A DNA stretch of 64,000 bases from the NCBI RefSeq assembly GCF_001571225.1, contig NZ_BCTJ01000003.1:124001-188000 (forward strand), written 5' to 3'. Within the stretch, counting starts at the first letter, position 1, and each line of letters begins with the position of its first letter. Made by a program: the position numbers and the translations under genes. Shown here piece after piece: positions 52,693-61,398 of this stretch. The notes under the pieces were generated by a model that was not told the DNA's origin, did not search any database, and saw only the letters and a list, made by a program, of their open reading frames with translations. Source of the DNA: Hydrogenophaga palleronii NBRC 102513. GTDB lineage: Bacteria > Pseudomonadota > Gammaproteobacteria > Burkholderiales > Burkholderiaceae_C.

Positions 52693-54654
52693 TCACGCGG
52701 CAAAGCCAATGAGCAACTGGCCGGGCGCCAGCTGCTGGCCCACGACCACCGACACGCTGTCGACGGTGGCGTCGCGCGGGGCGGCCAGGGTGTGTTCGAG
52801 CTTCATGGATTCGATCACCAGCAAGGGGCTGCCCCGGGTGACGTGGTCGCCGGGCGCCACGTGCACGGCGATCAGCTTGCCGTTGAAGGGCGCGCGCAGT
52901 TCGCGCGCGGCGGCACCGCCACCGGCGCGTTCGCGCGGCGCCAGGCTGAGGTCGGTCAGCGCCAGGGTGTGTGCACCCGCCTGCGCCTGCCAGCGGCCAG
53001 GGCCATCGAGCGCGGCCAGAGCCACCGGCCAGGTGACGCCGTCCACCACCACGCGCACGATGCCGTCGCGGCCGGCGGCCTGCACGCGGGCGGCCACGCA
53101 ACGCTCGCCCCACGACACGCGCAGCGCACCGCCCGGCCCAGCTTCCAGCACCGAAATCTCCAGCGGCGGTTGCGTATCGTCGCCGTGCGCCCAGCGCAGC
53201 GGACGCGCGAACGGGCACGGCAGCGCTGCGGCGGCGCTGGCGGACGGCGCCTGTGCGGGGAAGGCGGCCGCGAGGATGGCGGCCAGCACCGCGTCAGGTG
53301 GTGGTTGCAGCATGCTGCGCACCGCGTCGCCCTCGTCGGCCAGGAAGGCGATCAGCGCGCCGCCTTCATGGAACACCGGGTGGCGCAAACAGGCGGCCAG
53401 AAAGCCACGGTTGGTGGGCAGGCCGAGCACGCGCGTCTGGTCCAGCGCGTGGGCCAGGCGGTCGATCGCTTCGCGGCGCGTGGGCGCGTGCACGATGAGC
53501 TTGCCCAGCATGGCGTCGTAGTGCGGCGTGATCTCGCTGCCGGTCTCCAGTGCGTGGTCGAAGCGCTGGCCGGGCACGGCGGGTGGTTCGTCGAAGCGCA
53601 GCACGCGCCCGGTGTGCGGCGTGTGTTGGTCGTCCTCGGCGCACAGGCGCACTTCGATGGCGTGGCCGTTGAAAGTGATGGCTTCTTGCGCCAGCGGCAG
53701 TGCTTCGCCGCGCGCCACGCGCAGTTGCCACGCCACGAGGTCGAGGCCGGTCAGGGCTTCGGTCACCGGGTGTTCCACCTGCAGGCGGGTGTTCATCTCC
53801 ATCAGGAAGAACGCATTGCCTTCAAGCAGGAACTCGACCGTGCCCACGCCCACGTAGCCCGCCGCTTGTGCCAGCGCCACGGCGCAGCGGCCGAGCTCGG
53901 CGCGCAGCGCGGGCGACACCGCCGGGCTGGGTGCTTCTTCGATGATCTTCTGGTGCCGGCGCTGCACCGAACAGTCGCGCTCGCCCAGGTGCACGCAGTG
54001 GCCCAGCGCGTCGGCAAACACCTGCACCTCCACATGGCGCGGGCGCAGCAGGGCGCGTTCGATCAGCAGGTCGCCATTGGCAAAACCGGCCAGCGCTTCG
54101 GAGCGCGCGCTGGCCAGCGCGGGCAGCAGCTGGGCGGCCTCGTGCACCAGGCGCATGCCGCGGCCACCGCCACCGGCCACGGCTTTCACCATGAGCGGAA
54201 AACCGATGCGCTGCGCTTCGGCCACAAAGGTCTGATCGCGCTGGTCGTCGCCGAAGTAACCCGGCAGGCAGGGAACGCCGTGCGCGATGGCCAGGGCCTT
54301 GGCGGCCGACTTGCTGCCCAGCGCGCGGATGGCCGCAGGTGGCGGGCCAACCCAGACCAGGCCGGCGTCGATCACGGCCTGCGCGAAGTCGGCGTTTTCG
54401 CTCAGGAAACCGTAGCCGGGGTGCACCGCGTCGGCGTTGGTGGCCACGGCGGCGTCGAGCAGGCGGTCGACCCGCAAGTACGAATCGGCAGAGGACGCGC
54501 CGCCGAGCGCATAGGCGCTGGTGGCTTCGCGCACGTGCAGCGCCTGGGCGTCGGGTTCCGAATACACGGCCACGGTTTCGATGCCCATGGCGTGGGCGGT
54601 GCGGATGATTCTTCGGGCAATCTCCCCGCGATTGGCAATCAGCAGTCGCTTCAT
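52693..54654 (-). CDS. atuF: Acyl-CoA carboxylase alpha subunit (biotin carboxylase + biotin carrier), AtuF-like
   Basis: The 653-residue subunit carboxylates its own biotin using ATP and bicarbonate. It has the biotin carboxylase domain (KRLLIANRGEIARRIIRTAH; ATP loop GGGGRGM; EMNTRLQVEHPVTE with catalytic Glu/Arg), a linker, and the carrier domain with the biotinylated Lys in VIESMKLEHTL near residue 618. In the atu pathway this subunit works with AtuC on geranyl-CoA; methylcrotonyl-CoA carboxylase is a close alternative. ATG at 54654 overlaps the stop of the hydratase gene. Confidence 0.85.
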   Translation of the reverse strand: MKRLLIANRGEIARRIIRTAHAMGIETVAVYSEPDAQALHVREATSAYALGGASSADSYLRVDRLLDAAVATNADAVHPGYGFLSENADFAQAVIDAGLVWVGPPPAAIRALGSKSAAKALAIAHGVPCLPGYFGDDQRDQTFVAEAQRIGFPLMVKAVAGGGGRGMRLVHEAAQLLPALASARSEALAGFANGDLLIERALLRPRHVEVQVFADALGHCVHLGERDCSVQRRHQKIIEEAPSPAVSPALRAELGRCAVALAQAAGYVGVGTVEFLLEGNAFFLMEMNTRLQVEHPVTEALTGLDLVAWQLRVARGEALPLAQEAITFNGHAIEVRLCAEDDQHTPHTGRVLRFDEPPAVPGQRFDHALETGSEITPHYDAMLGKLIVHAPTRREAIDRLAHALDQTRVLGLPTNRGFLAACLRHPVFHEGGALIAFLADEGDAVRSMLQPPPDAVLAAILAAAFPAQAPSASAAAALPCPFARPLRWAHGDDTQPPLEISVLEAGPGGALRVSWGERCVAARVQAAGRDGIVRVVVDGVTWPVALAALDGPGRWQAQAGAHTLALTDLSLAPRERAGGGAAARELRAPFNGKLIAVHVAPGDHVTRGSPLLVIESMKLEHTLAAPRDATVDSVSVVVGQQLAPGQLLIGFAA

Positions 54655-55445
54655 GGTGTGTCGGCCCAGGGCGCAGGTTGTTTCTTGGCGAACGCGACCA
54701 GGCCACCAGCCGCTTCGGGGCTGCGCAGTGCGCTGGCGAATGCGATGGCGGCTTCGCTGCGCAGGTCGGGCACATCGGTGCGCAGGCGCTGCAACAGGCG
54801 TTTGGTGCTGGCCACCGCGGCCGGTGCGGCGCGGCACATCTGCAACACGCGCTGGCGCAGCGCGGTGTCGAGCGCGCCATCGGCCACCACCTCGTCCACC
54901 AGCCCCAGGGTGCGTGCGCCCTCGGCGTTGTAGCTGCGGCCTTGCAGCAGGCACTGGCGCGCGGCGGCGTCGCCCAGGCGTTGCCAGACGAAGGGCGCGA
55001 TCTGCGCCGGTGGCAGGCCCAGCGTCACCTCGGGCGTGGCGAAGCTGGAGCTTTCGGTGGCGATCACGTGGTCGGCGCAGCACAGCAGGCCAAAGCCGCC
55101 ACCCATGGCCGGACCGTCCACCGCGGCCACCAGCAGTTGCGGCAACGCACAGAGTGCGTGCAGCGTGTCACCGAACACGCGGTTGAGCGCGATCAGCGGA
55201 TCGTCCTCGCCAGCTTGCAGCGGCTGGCCGATGGCGCTGGCGAAACGGCCCAGGCTGCCGCCGGCACTGAAGGCACCCGGCGCGCCGGTGAGGATGACCA
55301 CACGCAGGGTCTCGTCCTGCTGCGCGCGCAGGCAGGCCTCGTACAGGCCGAGCACCATGGCGTCGCTCAGGGCGTTGCGCGTGGTGGGGTCGTTGAGGGT
55401 CCAGCGCTCCACCGCGCCCGCGCGTTCGGTCAGAAAAGTGCTCAT
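54651..55445 (-). CDS. atuE: Enoyl-CoA hydratase family protein, AtuE-like
   Basis: The 264-residue crotonase-fold protein has GAPGAFSAGGSLGRF near residue 58 (first oxyanion stretch, with SAGG in place of CAGAD) and AAVDGPAMGGGFGLLCCAD near residue 107. At the position between the carboxyltransferase/dehydrogenase and the biotin carboxylase genes, the counterpart is AtuE, isohexenylglutaconyl-CoA hydratase. The exact substrate is inferred from order only. It is coupled to atuF by ATGA. Confidence 0.75.
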   Translation of the reverse strand: MSTFLTERAGAVERWTLNDPTTRNALSDAMVLGLYEACLRAQQDETLRVVILTGAPGAFSAGGSLGRFASAIGQPLQAGEDDPLIALNRVFGDTLHALCALPQLLVAAVDGPAMGGGFGLLCCADHVIATESSSFATPEVTLGLPPAQIAPFVWQRLGDAAARQCLLQGRSYNAEGARTLGLVDEVVADGALDTALRQRVLQMCRAAPAAVASTKRLLQRLRTDVPDLRSEAAIAFASALRSPEAAGGLVAFAKKQPAPWADTP

Positions 55446-55524
55446 CGGTTCAAGTTCCTCTCTGTGCGTTCAATGTGATCGTCGAGGGGCGGCGCCGGTC
55501 CGGCTCCGCCGGCCGCGGCCGCCG

Positions 55525-55567
55525 TCCCCCATCGGGGAGGGGAAAGCCGCGCAGCGGCGCTGGAGGG
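55525..55567. repeat. GC-rich palindromic intergenic element, copy C
   Basis: CCCCC, ATC, GGGGAGGGG followed by AAAGCCGCGCAGCGGCGC and GGAGGG ends 2 bases from the atuD-like stop. Layout matches the copies at 24591-24660 and 29849-29886. Immediately before it (55495-55524) a GCCGGTCCGGCTCCGCCGG palindrome occurs. It interrupts the atu-like operon between atuD and atuE. Confidence 0.58.
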
Positions 55568-55569
55568 TT

Positions 55570-56742
55570 CTATTTCACCGGCCTCTTGGCAATGCCCATG
55601 ATCTTGCTCAGGATGCCGAGCATCACCTCATCGGCACCACCGCCGATGGAGGCCAGGCGGCCGTCGCGGTACATGCGCGACACCTTGTTCTCCCAGGTGA
55701 ATCCCATGCCGCCCCAGAACTGCAGGCAGGTGTCGGGCACCACGCGGTTCAGGCGCCCGGCCTTCAGCTTGGCCATGGTGGCCCACTCGGTCACGTCTTC
55801 GCCGGCCACGTAGCGCTCCACCGCCAGGTAGGTCAGTGCGCGCAGGCTCTCCACCTCGGTTTTCAGTTCGGCCAGCTTGAACTGCACCCACTGCTGGTCG
55901 GCCAGGCTGGCGCCGAAAAGCTTGCGCTCCTGCGCCCACTCCACCGTCCATTCGATGCAGTTGGAGAGGCTTTGCAGCGTGCTCGCGGCGCACCACAGGC
56001 GCTCTTCCTGGAACTGCTGCATCTGGTAGATGAAGCCGGCGCCTTCCTGGCCGATCAGGTACCGCTGCGGCACGCGCACTTCGTCGAAATAGATCAGGCC
56101 GGTGTCGCTGCTGTGCATGCCGATCTTCCTGATCTTCTGCGCCACCTCGATGCCTTTGACGAGCTTGCCGTTCTCGCGCATCGGCACCATCACCAGGCTC
56201 TTGTTCTTGTGCGCCGGGCCGTCGCTGGTGTTGACCAGCATGCACATCCAGTCGGCCTGCAGGCTGTTGGTGATCCACATCTTCTGGCCGCTGATGACGT
56301 AGTCGTCACCGTCCTTGCGCGCCACGCTCTTGATGGCCGACACGTCGCTGCCCGCACCCGGCTCGCTCACGCCGATGCAACCCACCGTGTCACCGGCGAT
56401 GGCGGGCGCGAGGAAATCGCGTTTCAGTTCTTCGCTGCCAAACCGCGCCAGTGCGGGCGTGGCCATGTCCGTCTGCACGCCAATGGCCATGGGCACACCG
56501 CCGCAGTGGATGTGGCCCAGCGTCTCGGCCATGGCCATGCCGTAGGAATAGTCGAGCCCCGCGCCGCCGTAGGCCTCGGGCTTGGTGAGGCCGAGCAGGC
56601 CGAGATCGCCCAGGCCCTTGAAGATGTCATGCGCGGGCATCATCTCGGCCACCTCCCACTCGTCCACGTGCGGGTTGATGTGTTCGTCGATATACCGTTT
56701 GAGCGTCTTCTGAATTTCCCGGTGCTCGTGTGTGAACTGCAT
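55570..56742 (-). CDS. atuD: Acyl-CoA dehydrogenase, citronellyl-CoA dehydrogenase (AtuD)-like
   Basis: The 390-residue flavoenzyme oxidises an acyl-CoA at the alpha-beta bond. Motifs are IGVSEPGAGSDVSAIKSVA and GQKMWITNSLQADWM (FAD binding), LQFWGGMGFTWENKVSRMYR and DGRLASIGGGADEVML near the end. This C-terminal block resembles AtuD, the citronellyl-CoA dehydrogenase. AGGAG precedes ATG 56742 by 7 bases; an upstream open frame is not conserved. Upstream is the carboxyltransferase gene, and downstream a palindromic repeat separates it from the hydratase gene. Confidence 0.82.
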   Translation of the reverse strand: MQFTHEHREIQKTLKRYIDEHINPHVDEWEVAEMMPAHDIFKGLGDLGLLGLTKPEAYGGAGLDYSYGMAMAETLGHIHCGGVPMAIGVQTDMATPALARFGSEELKRDFLAPAIAGDTVGCIGVSEPGAGSDVSAIKSVARKDGDDYVISGQKMWITNSLQADWMCMLVNTSDGPAHKNKSLVMVPMRENGKLVKGIEVAQKIRKIGMHSSDTGLIYFDEVRVPQRYLIGQEGAGFIYQMQQFQEERLWCAASTLQSLSNCIEWTVEWAQERKLFGASLADQQWVQFKLAELKTEVESLRALTYLAVERYVAGEDVTEWATMAKLKAGRLNRVVPDTCLQFWGGMGFTWENKVSRMYRDGRLASIGGGADEVMLGILSKIMGIAKRPVK

Positions 56743-56869
56743 GTTTGTCTCCTGGTCGTTGAATCCAAAAACTCTTCTGAGCGGGCTGCGCTGGTCGAAA
56801 CCCTCGCCAACCGCTTGACAAACCCTTTCACACAGTCCGGGTGAACAGGGTGGAGCCGAACGGGTCACC

Positions 56870-58483
56870 CTACATGCGGGCCACTCCGAACTGCATGCGC
56901 CGCGGCGTGCGTGTGGCCGCCTCGGCGCAGGTGTCGAGGCAGAAGGACAAGACCGCGCGCGTGTCGCGCGGGTCGATCACGCCATCGTCGAGCACCAGGC
57001 CGCTGGTGTAGAAGGCGTCGGCCTGGCTCTCGAACACGTTGACGATCTGGTCGAACTGCGCCTGCATCTGCGCCGGGTCGGGCGTGATGCCCTTGCGCGC
57101 CATGCCGGCCTCGGCCACGATCTGCATGGTGCGTGCGGCCTGCTCGCCGCCCATCACCGCCGTCTTCGCCTGCGGCCAGCTGAACAGGAAACGCGGCGCA
57201 TAACCACGCCCGCACATGCCGTAGTTGCCGGCACCAAACGAGGCGCCGCACTGGATGGTGATCTGCGGCACGCTGGCGTTGGTCACGGCCTGGATCATCT
57301 TGCTGCCGTGTTTGATCATGCCGCCCTGCTCGCTGTCCTTGCCCACCATGTAGCCGGTGGTGTTCTGCAGGTAAACGATGGGGTGGCCGAGCTGGCACAT
57401 CCAGTGGATGAAGTGCGTGGCCTTGTTGGCGCCGGCCACGTCGATCGGGCCGTTGTTGCTGATGATCCCCACCGCATGGCCGCCAATGTGCACCTGCACG
57501 CACAGCGTGGCCGCGCCATACAGCGCCTTGAACTCCAGCAGCTCGGAGCCATCGACGATGCGCGCCATCACCTCGCGCATGTCCACCGGCTCGCGATGGT
57601 GGGCCGGCATCAGGGCCAGCAGTTCGTCGCGCTCGAAGCGCGGTGCCGCTGCGGCCAGCGCCGCCGCAGAGGCAGCGGTTTGCCAGCCGGTGCGCCGCAC
57701 CACGTCGCGCGCGATGCCCAGCGCCTGGCGGTCGTCTTCGGCCAGGTGTTCACCCAGACCGGAGAGGCCGGTGTGCATTTCTGCGCCGCCCAGTTCTTCT
57801 TCCGTCGCCACCTCGCCCGTGGCCGCCATCAGCAGCGGCGGCCCGGCCAGAAAGGCGCGCGAGCGGCCACGCACCATGATGACGATGTCGCTCAGGCCCG
57901 GCATGTAGGCACCACCGGCCGTGCCCGAGCCGTGCTGCACGGTGATCACCGGAATGCCCGCCGCCGACAGCCGCGCCAGGTTGCGGAACAGGGAGCCGCC
58001 GAGCACGAAACCTTCCACCCGGTACTGCGTGAGGTTGGCGCCCGCGCTCTCCACCAGGTGCACGAAGGGCAGTTTGTTCTCCAGCGCGATCTCCTGCACG
58101 CGCAGGATCTTCTCCAGCCCACGTGCCTGGATCGCGCCGGCCTCGATGCCGGAATCGCTCGCCACCACCATGCAGCGCACACCGCCGATGAAGCCCATGC
58201 CGGCCACCATGCCGCCACCGGGCACGGAGCGGGCCGGGTCCTTGTGGTCTTGCAGGTACCCGGCCAGCGAGCACAGCGGCACATAGGGCGCACCGGGATC
58301 GAGCAGCAGGGCCACGCGTTCGCGCGGCAGCAGCTGGCCGCGTTTGTCGAACACCGGCCTGGACTTCGCCGATGTCTGGGCGCTGCGTTCTTCGAGTGCG
58401 CGCAGCTGCGCCACACGCGCCAGCATGGCCTCGCGCCGCTGCAGGGCCAAGGCGCTCTGGGGGTTGAACGACGACTCAAACAT
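56870..58483 (-). CDS. atuC: Acyl-CoA carboxylase beta subunit (carboxyltransferase), AtuC-like
   Basis: The 537-residue carboxyltransferase transfers carboxyl from biotin to a branched enoyl-CoA. Both halves are there: RERVALLLDPGAPYVPLCSL, SAGANL near residue 150, TAGGAYMPGLSDIVIMV near 200, FLAGPPLLMAATGEVATEEE, and in the second half CGASFGAGNYGMCGRGYAPR and MGGEQAARTM. Order with AtuB, D, E and F favours geranyl-CoA carboxylase, but methylcrotonyl-CoA carboxylase cannot be excluded by sight. ATG at 58483 overlaps the SDR gene by 8 bases. Confidence 0.83.
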   Translation of the reverse strand: MFESSFNPQSALALQRREAMLARVAQLRALEERSAQTSAKSRPVFDKRGQLLPRERVALLLDPGAPYVPLCSLAGYLQDHKDPARSVPGGGMVAGMGFIGGVRCMVVASDSGIEAGAIQARGLEKILRVQEIALENKLPFVHLVESAGANLTQYRVEGFVLGGSLFRNLARLSAAGIPVITVQHGSGTAGGAYMPGLSDIVIMVRGRSRAFLAGPPLLMAATGEVATEEELGGAEMHTGLSGLGEHLAEDDRQALGIARDVVRRTGWQTAASAAALAAAAPRFERDELLALMPAHHREPVDMREVMARIVDGSELLEFKALYGAATLCVQVHIGGHAVGIISNNGPIDVAGANKATHFIHWMCQLGHPIVYLQNTTGYMVGKDSEQGGMIKHGSKMIQAVTNASVPQITIQCGASFGAGNYGMCGRGYAPRFLFSWPQAKTAVMGGEQAARTMQIVAEAGMARKGITPDPAQMQAQFDQIVNVFESQADAFYTSGLVLDDGVIDPRDTRAVLSFCLDTCAEAATRTPRRMQFGVARM

Positions 58484-59387
58484 CCTGGAACACCTTTGGT
58501 ACGACGTAGCGGTGGAAACCGTCAAACGGCTTGACCGCATCGCGGCCCTGGGCCTCCCTGGGCGCGGCCACCTGGCCCCAGCCCATGCGCACTTGCGGCC
58601 GCGCGCCGTCCACGCGCAGCACCGTGCCGCTGATGAAGCTGGCGGCGGGCGAGAGCAGGAAGACGATGGCAGCCGAGGTTTCGGCCTCGTTGCCGAAGCG
58701 CCCGGCGGGCACCGTTGCGCGCATCTCGCGCAACATGGGGCCGGCCTCGGGCGGGTAGTGGTCCATGCCGTGCGAGGCGATGTAGCCCGGCGCCACCGCG
58801 TTCACGCGCACACCGCTCATGGCCCATTCCATCGCCGCGGTTTCGGTGAAGCTCACCATGCCGGCGCGTGCCGCACCGCTGTGGCCCATGCCGGGCATGG
58901 AGCCCCACATGTCGGCCACGATGTTGACGATGGCGCCGCCCTGCGCCTGCATGCTCTGCAGGTAACACTCGCGCGCGAACAGGAAGCCGCCGGTGAGGTT
59001 GGTGTCGAGCACCGCCTGCCAGCCCTTGGCGCTGATCTGTTCCAGCGGCGTGATGTACTGGCCGCCGGCGTTGTTCACCAGGCCGTCGATGCGGCCGTGC
59101 GCCACCACGATGGCGGTGACCACGCTGCGCACCGTGTCTTCCTGCCGGATGTCGCAGGGGTGGAAGCTCACGCGGCCGCCGTCGGCCACGATTTCACCGG
59201 CCGTGTCCTGCAGCTTCTGCAGGTTGCGCCCGATCAGCACCACATGGGCTCCGAGGCTGGCCAGTTCGTGCGCGGTGCAGCGGCCGATGCCCGAGCCCCC
59301 GCCCGTGACCACCACCACCCGGCCGTGCAGCAGGTCGGGGGCGAAGGCAGAGCGGTAACGCGGTGCGTCGTGGTGGTTGTGGCTCAT
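58476..59387 (-). CDS. atuB: SDR family oxidoreductase, AtuB-like, atypical active site
   Basis: The 303-residue short-chain dehydrogenase has the nucleotide motif VVVTGGGSGIGRCTAHELAS near residue 25 and LVNNAGGQYITPLEQISAKG near 100. Where the usual YxxxK should be it reads GHSGAARAGMVSF, so Tyr and Lys are replaced by Ser and Arg. The sequence type resembles peroxisomal trans-2-enoyl-CoA reductases (PECR). ATG at 59387 overlaps the TetR stop (ATGA). In the atu cluster AtuB is the SDR in this place, thought to oxidise citronellol-type alcohols or act on an acyl-CoA. Confidence 0.78.
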   Translation of the reverse strand: MSHNHHDAPRYRSAFAPDLLHGRVVVVTGGGSGIGRCTAHELASLGAHVVLIGRNLQKLQDTAGEIVADGGRVSFHPCDIRQEDTVRSVVTAIVVAHGRIDGLVNNAGGQYITPLEQISAKGWQAVLDTNLTGGFLFARECYLQSMQAQGGAIVNIVADMWGSMPGMGHSGAARAGMVSFTETAAMEWAMSGVRVNAVAPGYIASHGMDHYPPEAGPMLREMRATVPAGRFGNEAETSAAIVFLLSPAASFISGTVLRVDGARPQVRMGWGQVAAPREAQGRDAVKPFDGFHRYVVPKVFQDV

Positions 59388-60073
59388 GCCGGCTCCTTCA
59401 GAAACAAGGCCAAGGCGGATTCGGTGAGTTCGTCGAGCGTGGCGCGCGCGCGTGTCCTGGCGCTGCGGCCCGAGGGGGGCAGGTACCACTGGGCCGACCA
59501 GTTGAGCGCGCCGAAGATCATCAGCCGCGCCAGCACCGGCTGGCCACCCAGTTCACCGCTGGCGTGCAGGGCCTCGAACACCGGCACCCACTCGGCCTCG
59601 TAGCGGTCTTTCAGGCGGTTCACGTCGCTGCGCTGCGCGGTGCTGAGCGAGCGCCATTCGTACAGCATCACGGGGATGAAGTCGCTGTCGGGCCCGAGCA
59701 GCACATCGAAGTGGTTGCGCACCAGCGCGCGCAGGCGTTCGCGCTGCGTCACGCCCGGCGCCAGCCGCGCCAGCGCGGCCTGCTGGCGCTGCAGCGCGCC
59801 CTGCATGCCTTCGAGCATCACCGCGGCCAGCAGCGCCTCCTTGCTTTCGAAGTGGTAGAAGGGTGAACCCGAGCGCATGCCGACGGCGGCGGCGATGTCG
59901 CGCGTGGTGGTGGCGGCAAAGCCCTGCTGGCGGAACAGGCGCGCGGCGCCGGTGATCAGCTCCTGGCGGCGGTTGCCGTCGTCGCGTTCGTCGGCGGTCT
60001 TGCGGGGGCGGCCACGCGGGCGGCGCGAGGCCTGCGGCGGGGCGGTGGAAAGTTCGGTGTCGGCCAGGCTCAT
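59384..60073 (-). CDS. atuR: TetR family regulator, AtuR-like position
   Basis: The 229-residue protein has a basic N-terminal arm (SRRPRGRPRKTADERDDGNR), a TetR helix-turn-helix (ATTTRDIAAAVGMRSGSPFY, HFESKEALLAAVMLEG) and an all-helical ligand domain with WRSLSTAQR. It is first of the atu-like operon, so it probably represses its own transcription and is released by an acyl-CoA, as known for AtuR. ATG at 60073 is chosen; the frame runs further upstream without conservation. An inverted repeat lies 35 bases upstream. Confidence 0.78.
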   Translation of the reverse strand: MSLADTELSTAPPQASRRPRGRPRKTADERDDGNRRQELITGAARLFRQQGFAATTTRDIAAAVGMRSGSPFYHFESKEALLAAVMLEGMQGALQRQQAALARLAPGVTQRERLRALVRNHFDVLLGPDSDFIPVMLYEWRSLSTAQRSDVNRLKDRYEAEWVPVFEALHASGELGGQPVLARLMIFGALNWSAQWYLPPSGRSARTRARATLDELTESALALFLKEPA

Positions 60074-60107
60074 GCAAGGCACGATAGCAGCCGCCTGAAT
60101 TTTCAAC

Positions 60108-60119
60108 AAGCAAGTGCTT
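60108..60119. promoter_or_regulatory. Candidate TetR operator upstream of the atu-like operon
   Basis: AAGCAAGTGCTT is an inverted repeat (AAGCA/TGCTT, 2-base centre) in an A/T-rich part of the 116-base region between the TetR gene and the glycosyltransferase gene. Its place, just upstream of the regulator start, fits autorepression. Whether neighbouring genes carry the same site was checked by eye: the mraZ leader has a partly similar AAGTGCTTG, probably by chance. Confidence 0.45.
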
Positions 60120-60189
60120 TCCATAAATACCCTGATGCCTGTCACCCGCTGGACAGCGGGGCGGCACCGGCCCGGCGCGGCGCGCGGCG

Positions 60190-61347
60190 CTAGAACGACG
60201 GCAGCGCGTCGGCCTGCGGCACGCTCTGCGACTGCGCCAGGATGCGGTCGAGCAGTTGCGGAATCTCGAACAGGGCGCGGTTGTCCATGCCGCGCACATG
60301 GGTGCGGTGGCTCTCCAGGTTGGCCAGCAGCAGGGCCACCGCGCGGTCGATGCGGCGAAAGCTCGGCGCCACCACGCCCAGGCCGTTCTCGCGCACCCAC
60401 TGCGCGTTGTAGCGCTCCTGCGGCATGGTCCAGGCGTTGTCCACCACGATCACCGGCAGGCCCTGCTGCACCGCTTCGCTCACGCTGCCCGGCCCGGGCT
60501 TGCCGATGAAGAAATCGGCCAGCTGCATGTAGCGCGACACCTCGTTGCTGAAACCCACCACCAGGCGCGGCGCGCCACGCGGCATGGCCAGCAACTGGGC
60601 GGCCAGGCGCCGGTTGTGGCCGCACACCAGAATGAGCTGCGTGCTGTCGGCCAGGCGTTCGGCGATGCCGAGCATGGCCTTGGAGCCGTGGCCGCCGAAC
60701 ATCACGATGCCGGTGGGGCGCGCCGGGTCGAGCCCGAGGCGGCGCAGTTCGGCCTCGCGGTCCTGGCGCACCGGTTGGTAAAAGTCGGGCCGGATGATCA
60801 TGCCCGAGGTGGCGTGCACACGTTCGGGCGGGTGGCCCATGGCCCAGGCCTGGCCCACCGCGCGCGGCGTGCCGCAGATGAAGTGCTGCGGCTGGCCGGG
60901 CTCGATCCAGAAATGCGGTGGCACATCGGCCAGGTCGGTCAGCACCGTGGCGTAGGGCACACCCGGCAGGGCCGAGGCCAGGCCCTGGTACATGGCGCGG
61001 TTGAAGTTGGGCACCAGCGAGACCACCATGTCGGGTTCGGTGCGCAGCCAGTGCTGCTGCAGCTGGCGCACCAGCATGGGGTGGGCGAGCCGGATCAGGC
61101 CCTGCAGCAGCTTGAGCTCCTGCGCCATGCCCACCGTCCAACCACGCGCGAGGCGGCGGTTGTACCAGTCTTCCGGCGCGCTGCCGGTCATCTGCAGGAA
61201 CTTGGCCTTGGGGTCGATCACCTCGAACAGGTTGACCAGGCGCGCGTTCCAGGGCGACGCTTGCTCGCGCAGCACCGCCTGCAGCGCCAGGGCCGAGGCG
61301 CGGTGTCCACCACCGGCATTGAAGTAGATCAGGTCAACCGTGCGCAT
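60190..61347 (-). CDS. MGDG-synthase / MurG-like glycosyltransferase
   Basis: The 385-residue protein starts VDLIYFNAGGGHRASALALQ, the glycine-rich acceptor loop of MGDG/diglucosyldiacylglycerol synthases, and has a second domain with GIVMFGGHGSKAML, LILVCGHNRRL and the sugar-nucleotide site FIGKPGPGSVSEAVQQGLPV, then NAWTMPQERYNAQWVRENGLG. GT28 enzymes of this kind attach a sugar to diacylglycerol or lipid II. It is not MurG, which lies elsewhere in division clusters. It could make glycolipids at the membrane. No neighbour defines the product. Confidence 0.82.
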   Translation of the reverse strand: MRTVDLIYFNAGGGHRASALALQAVLREQASPWNARLVNLFEVIDPKAKFLQMTGSAPEDWYNRRLARGWTVGMAQELKLLQGLIRLAHPMLVRQLQQHWLRTEPDMVVSLVPNFNRAMYQGLASALPGVPYATVLTDLADVPPHFWIEPGQPQHFICGTPRAVGQAWAMGHPPERVHATSGMIIRPDFYQPVRQDREAELRRLGLDPARPTGIVMFGGHGSKAMLGIAERLADSTQLILVCGHNRRLAAQLLAMPRGAPRLVVGFSNEVSRYMQLADFFIGKPGPGSVSEAVQQGLPVIVVDNAWTMPQERYNAQWVRENGLGVVAPSFRRIDRAVALLLANLESHRTHVRGMDNRALFEIPQLLDRILAQSQSVPQADALPSF

Positions 61348-61398
61348 GGCCCGATTGGATCGGCGCCGTGTGTCAGACGTGTGGCAGTCGGGGTGCTG

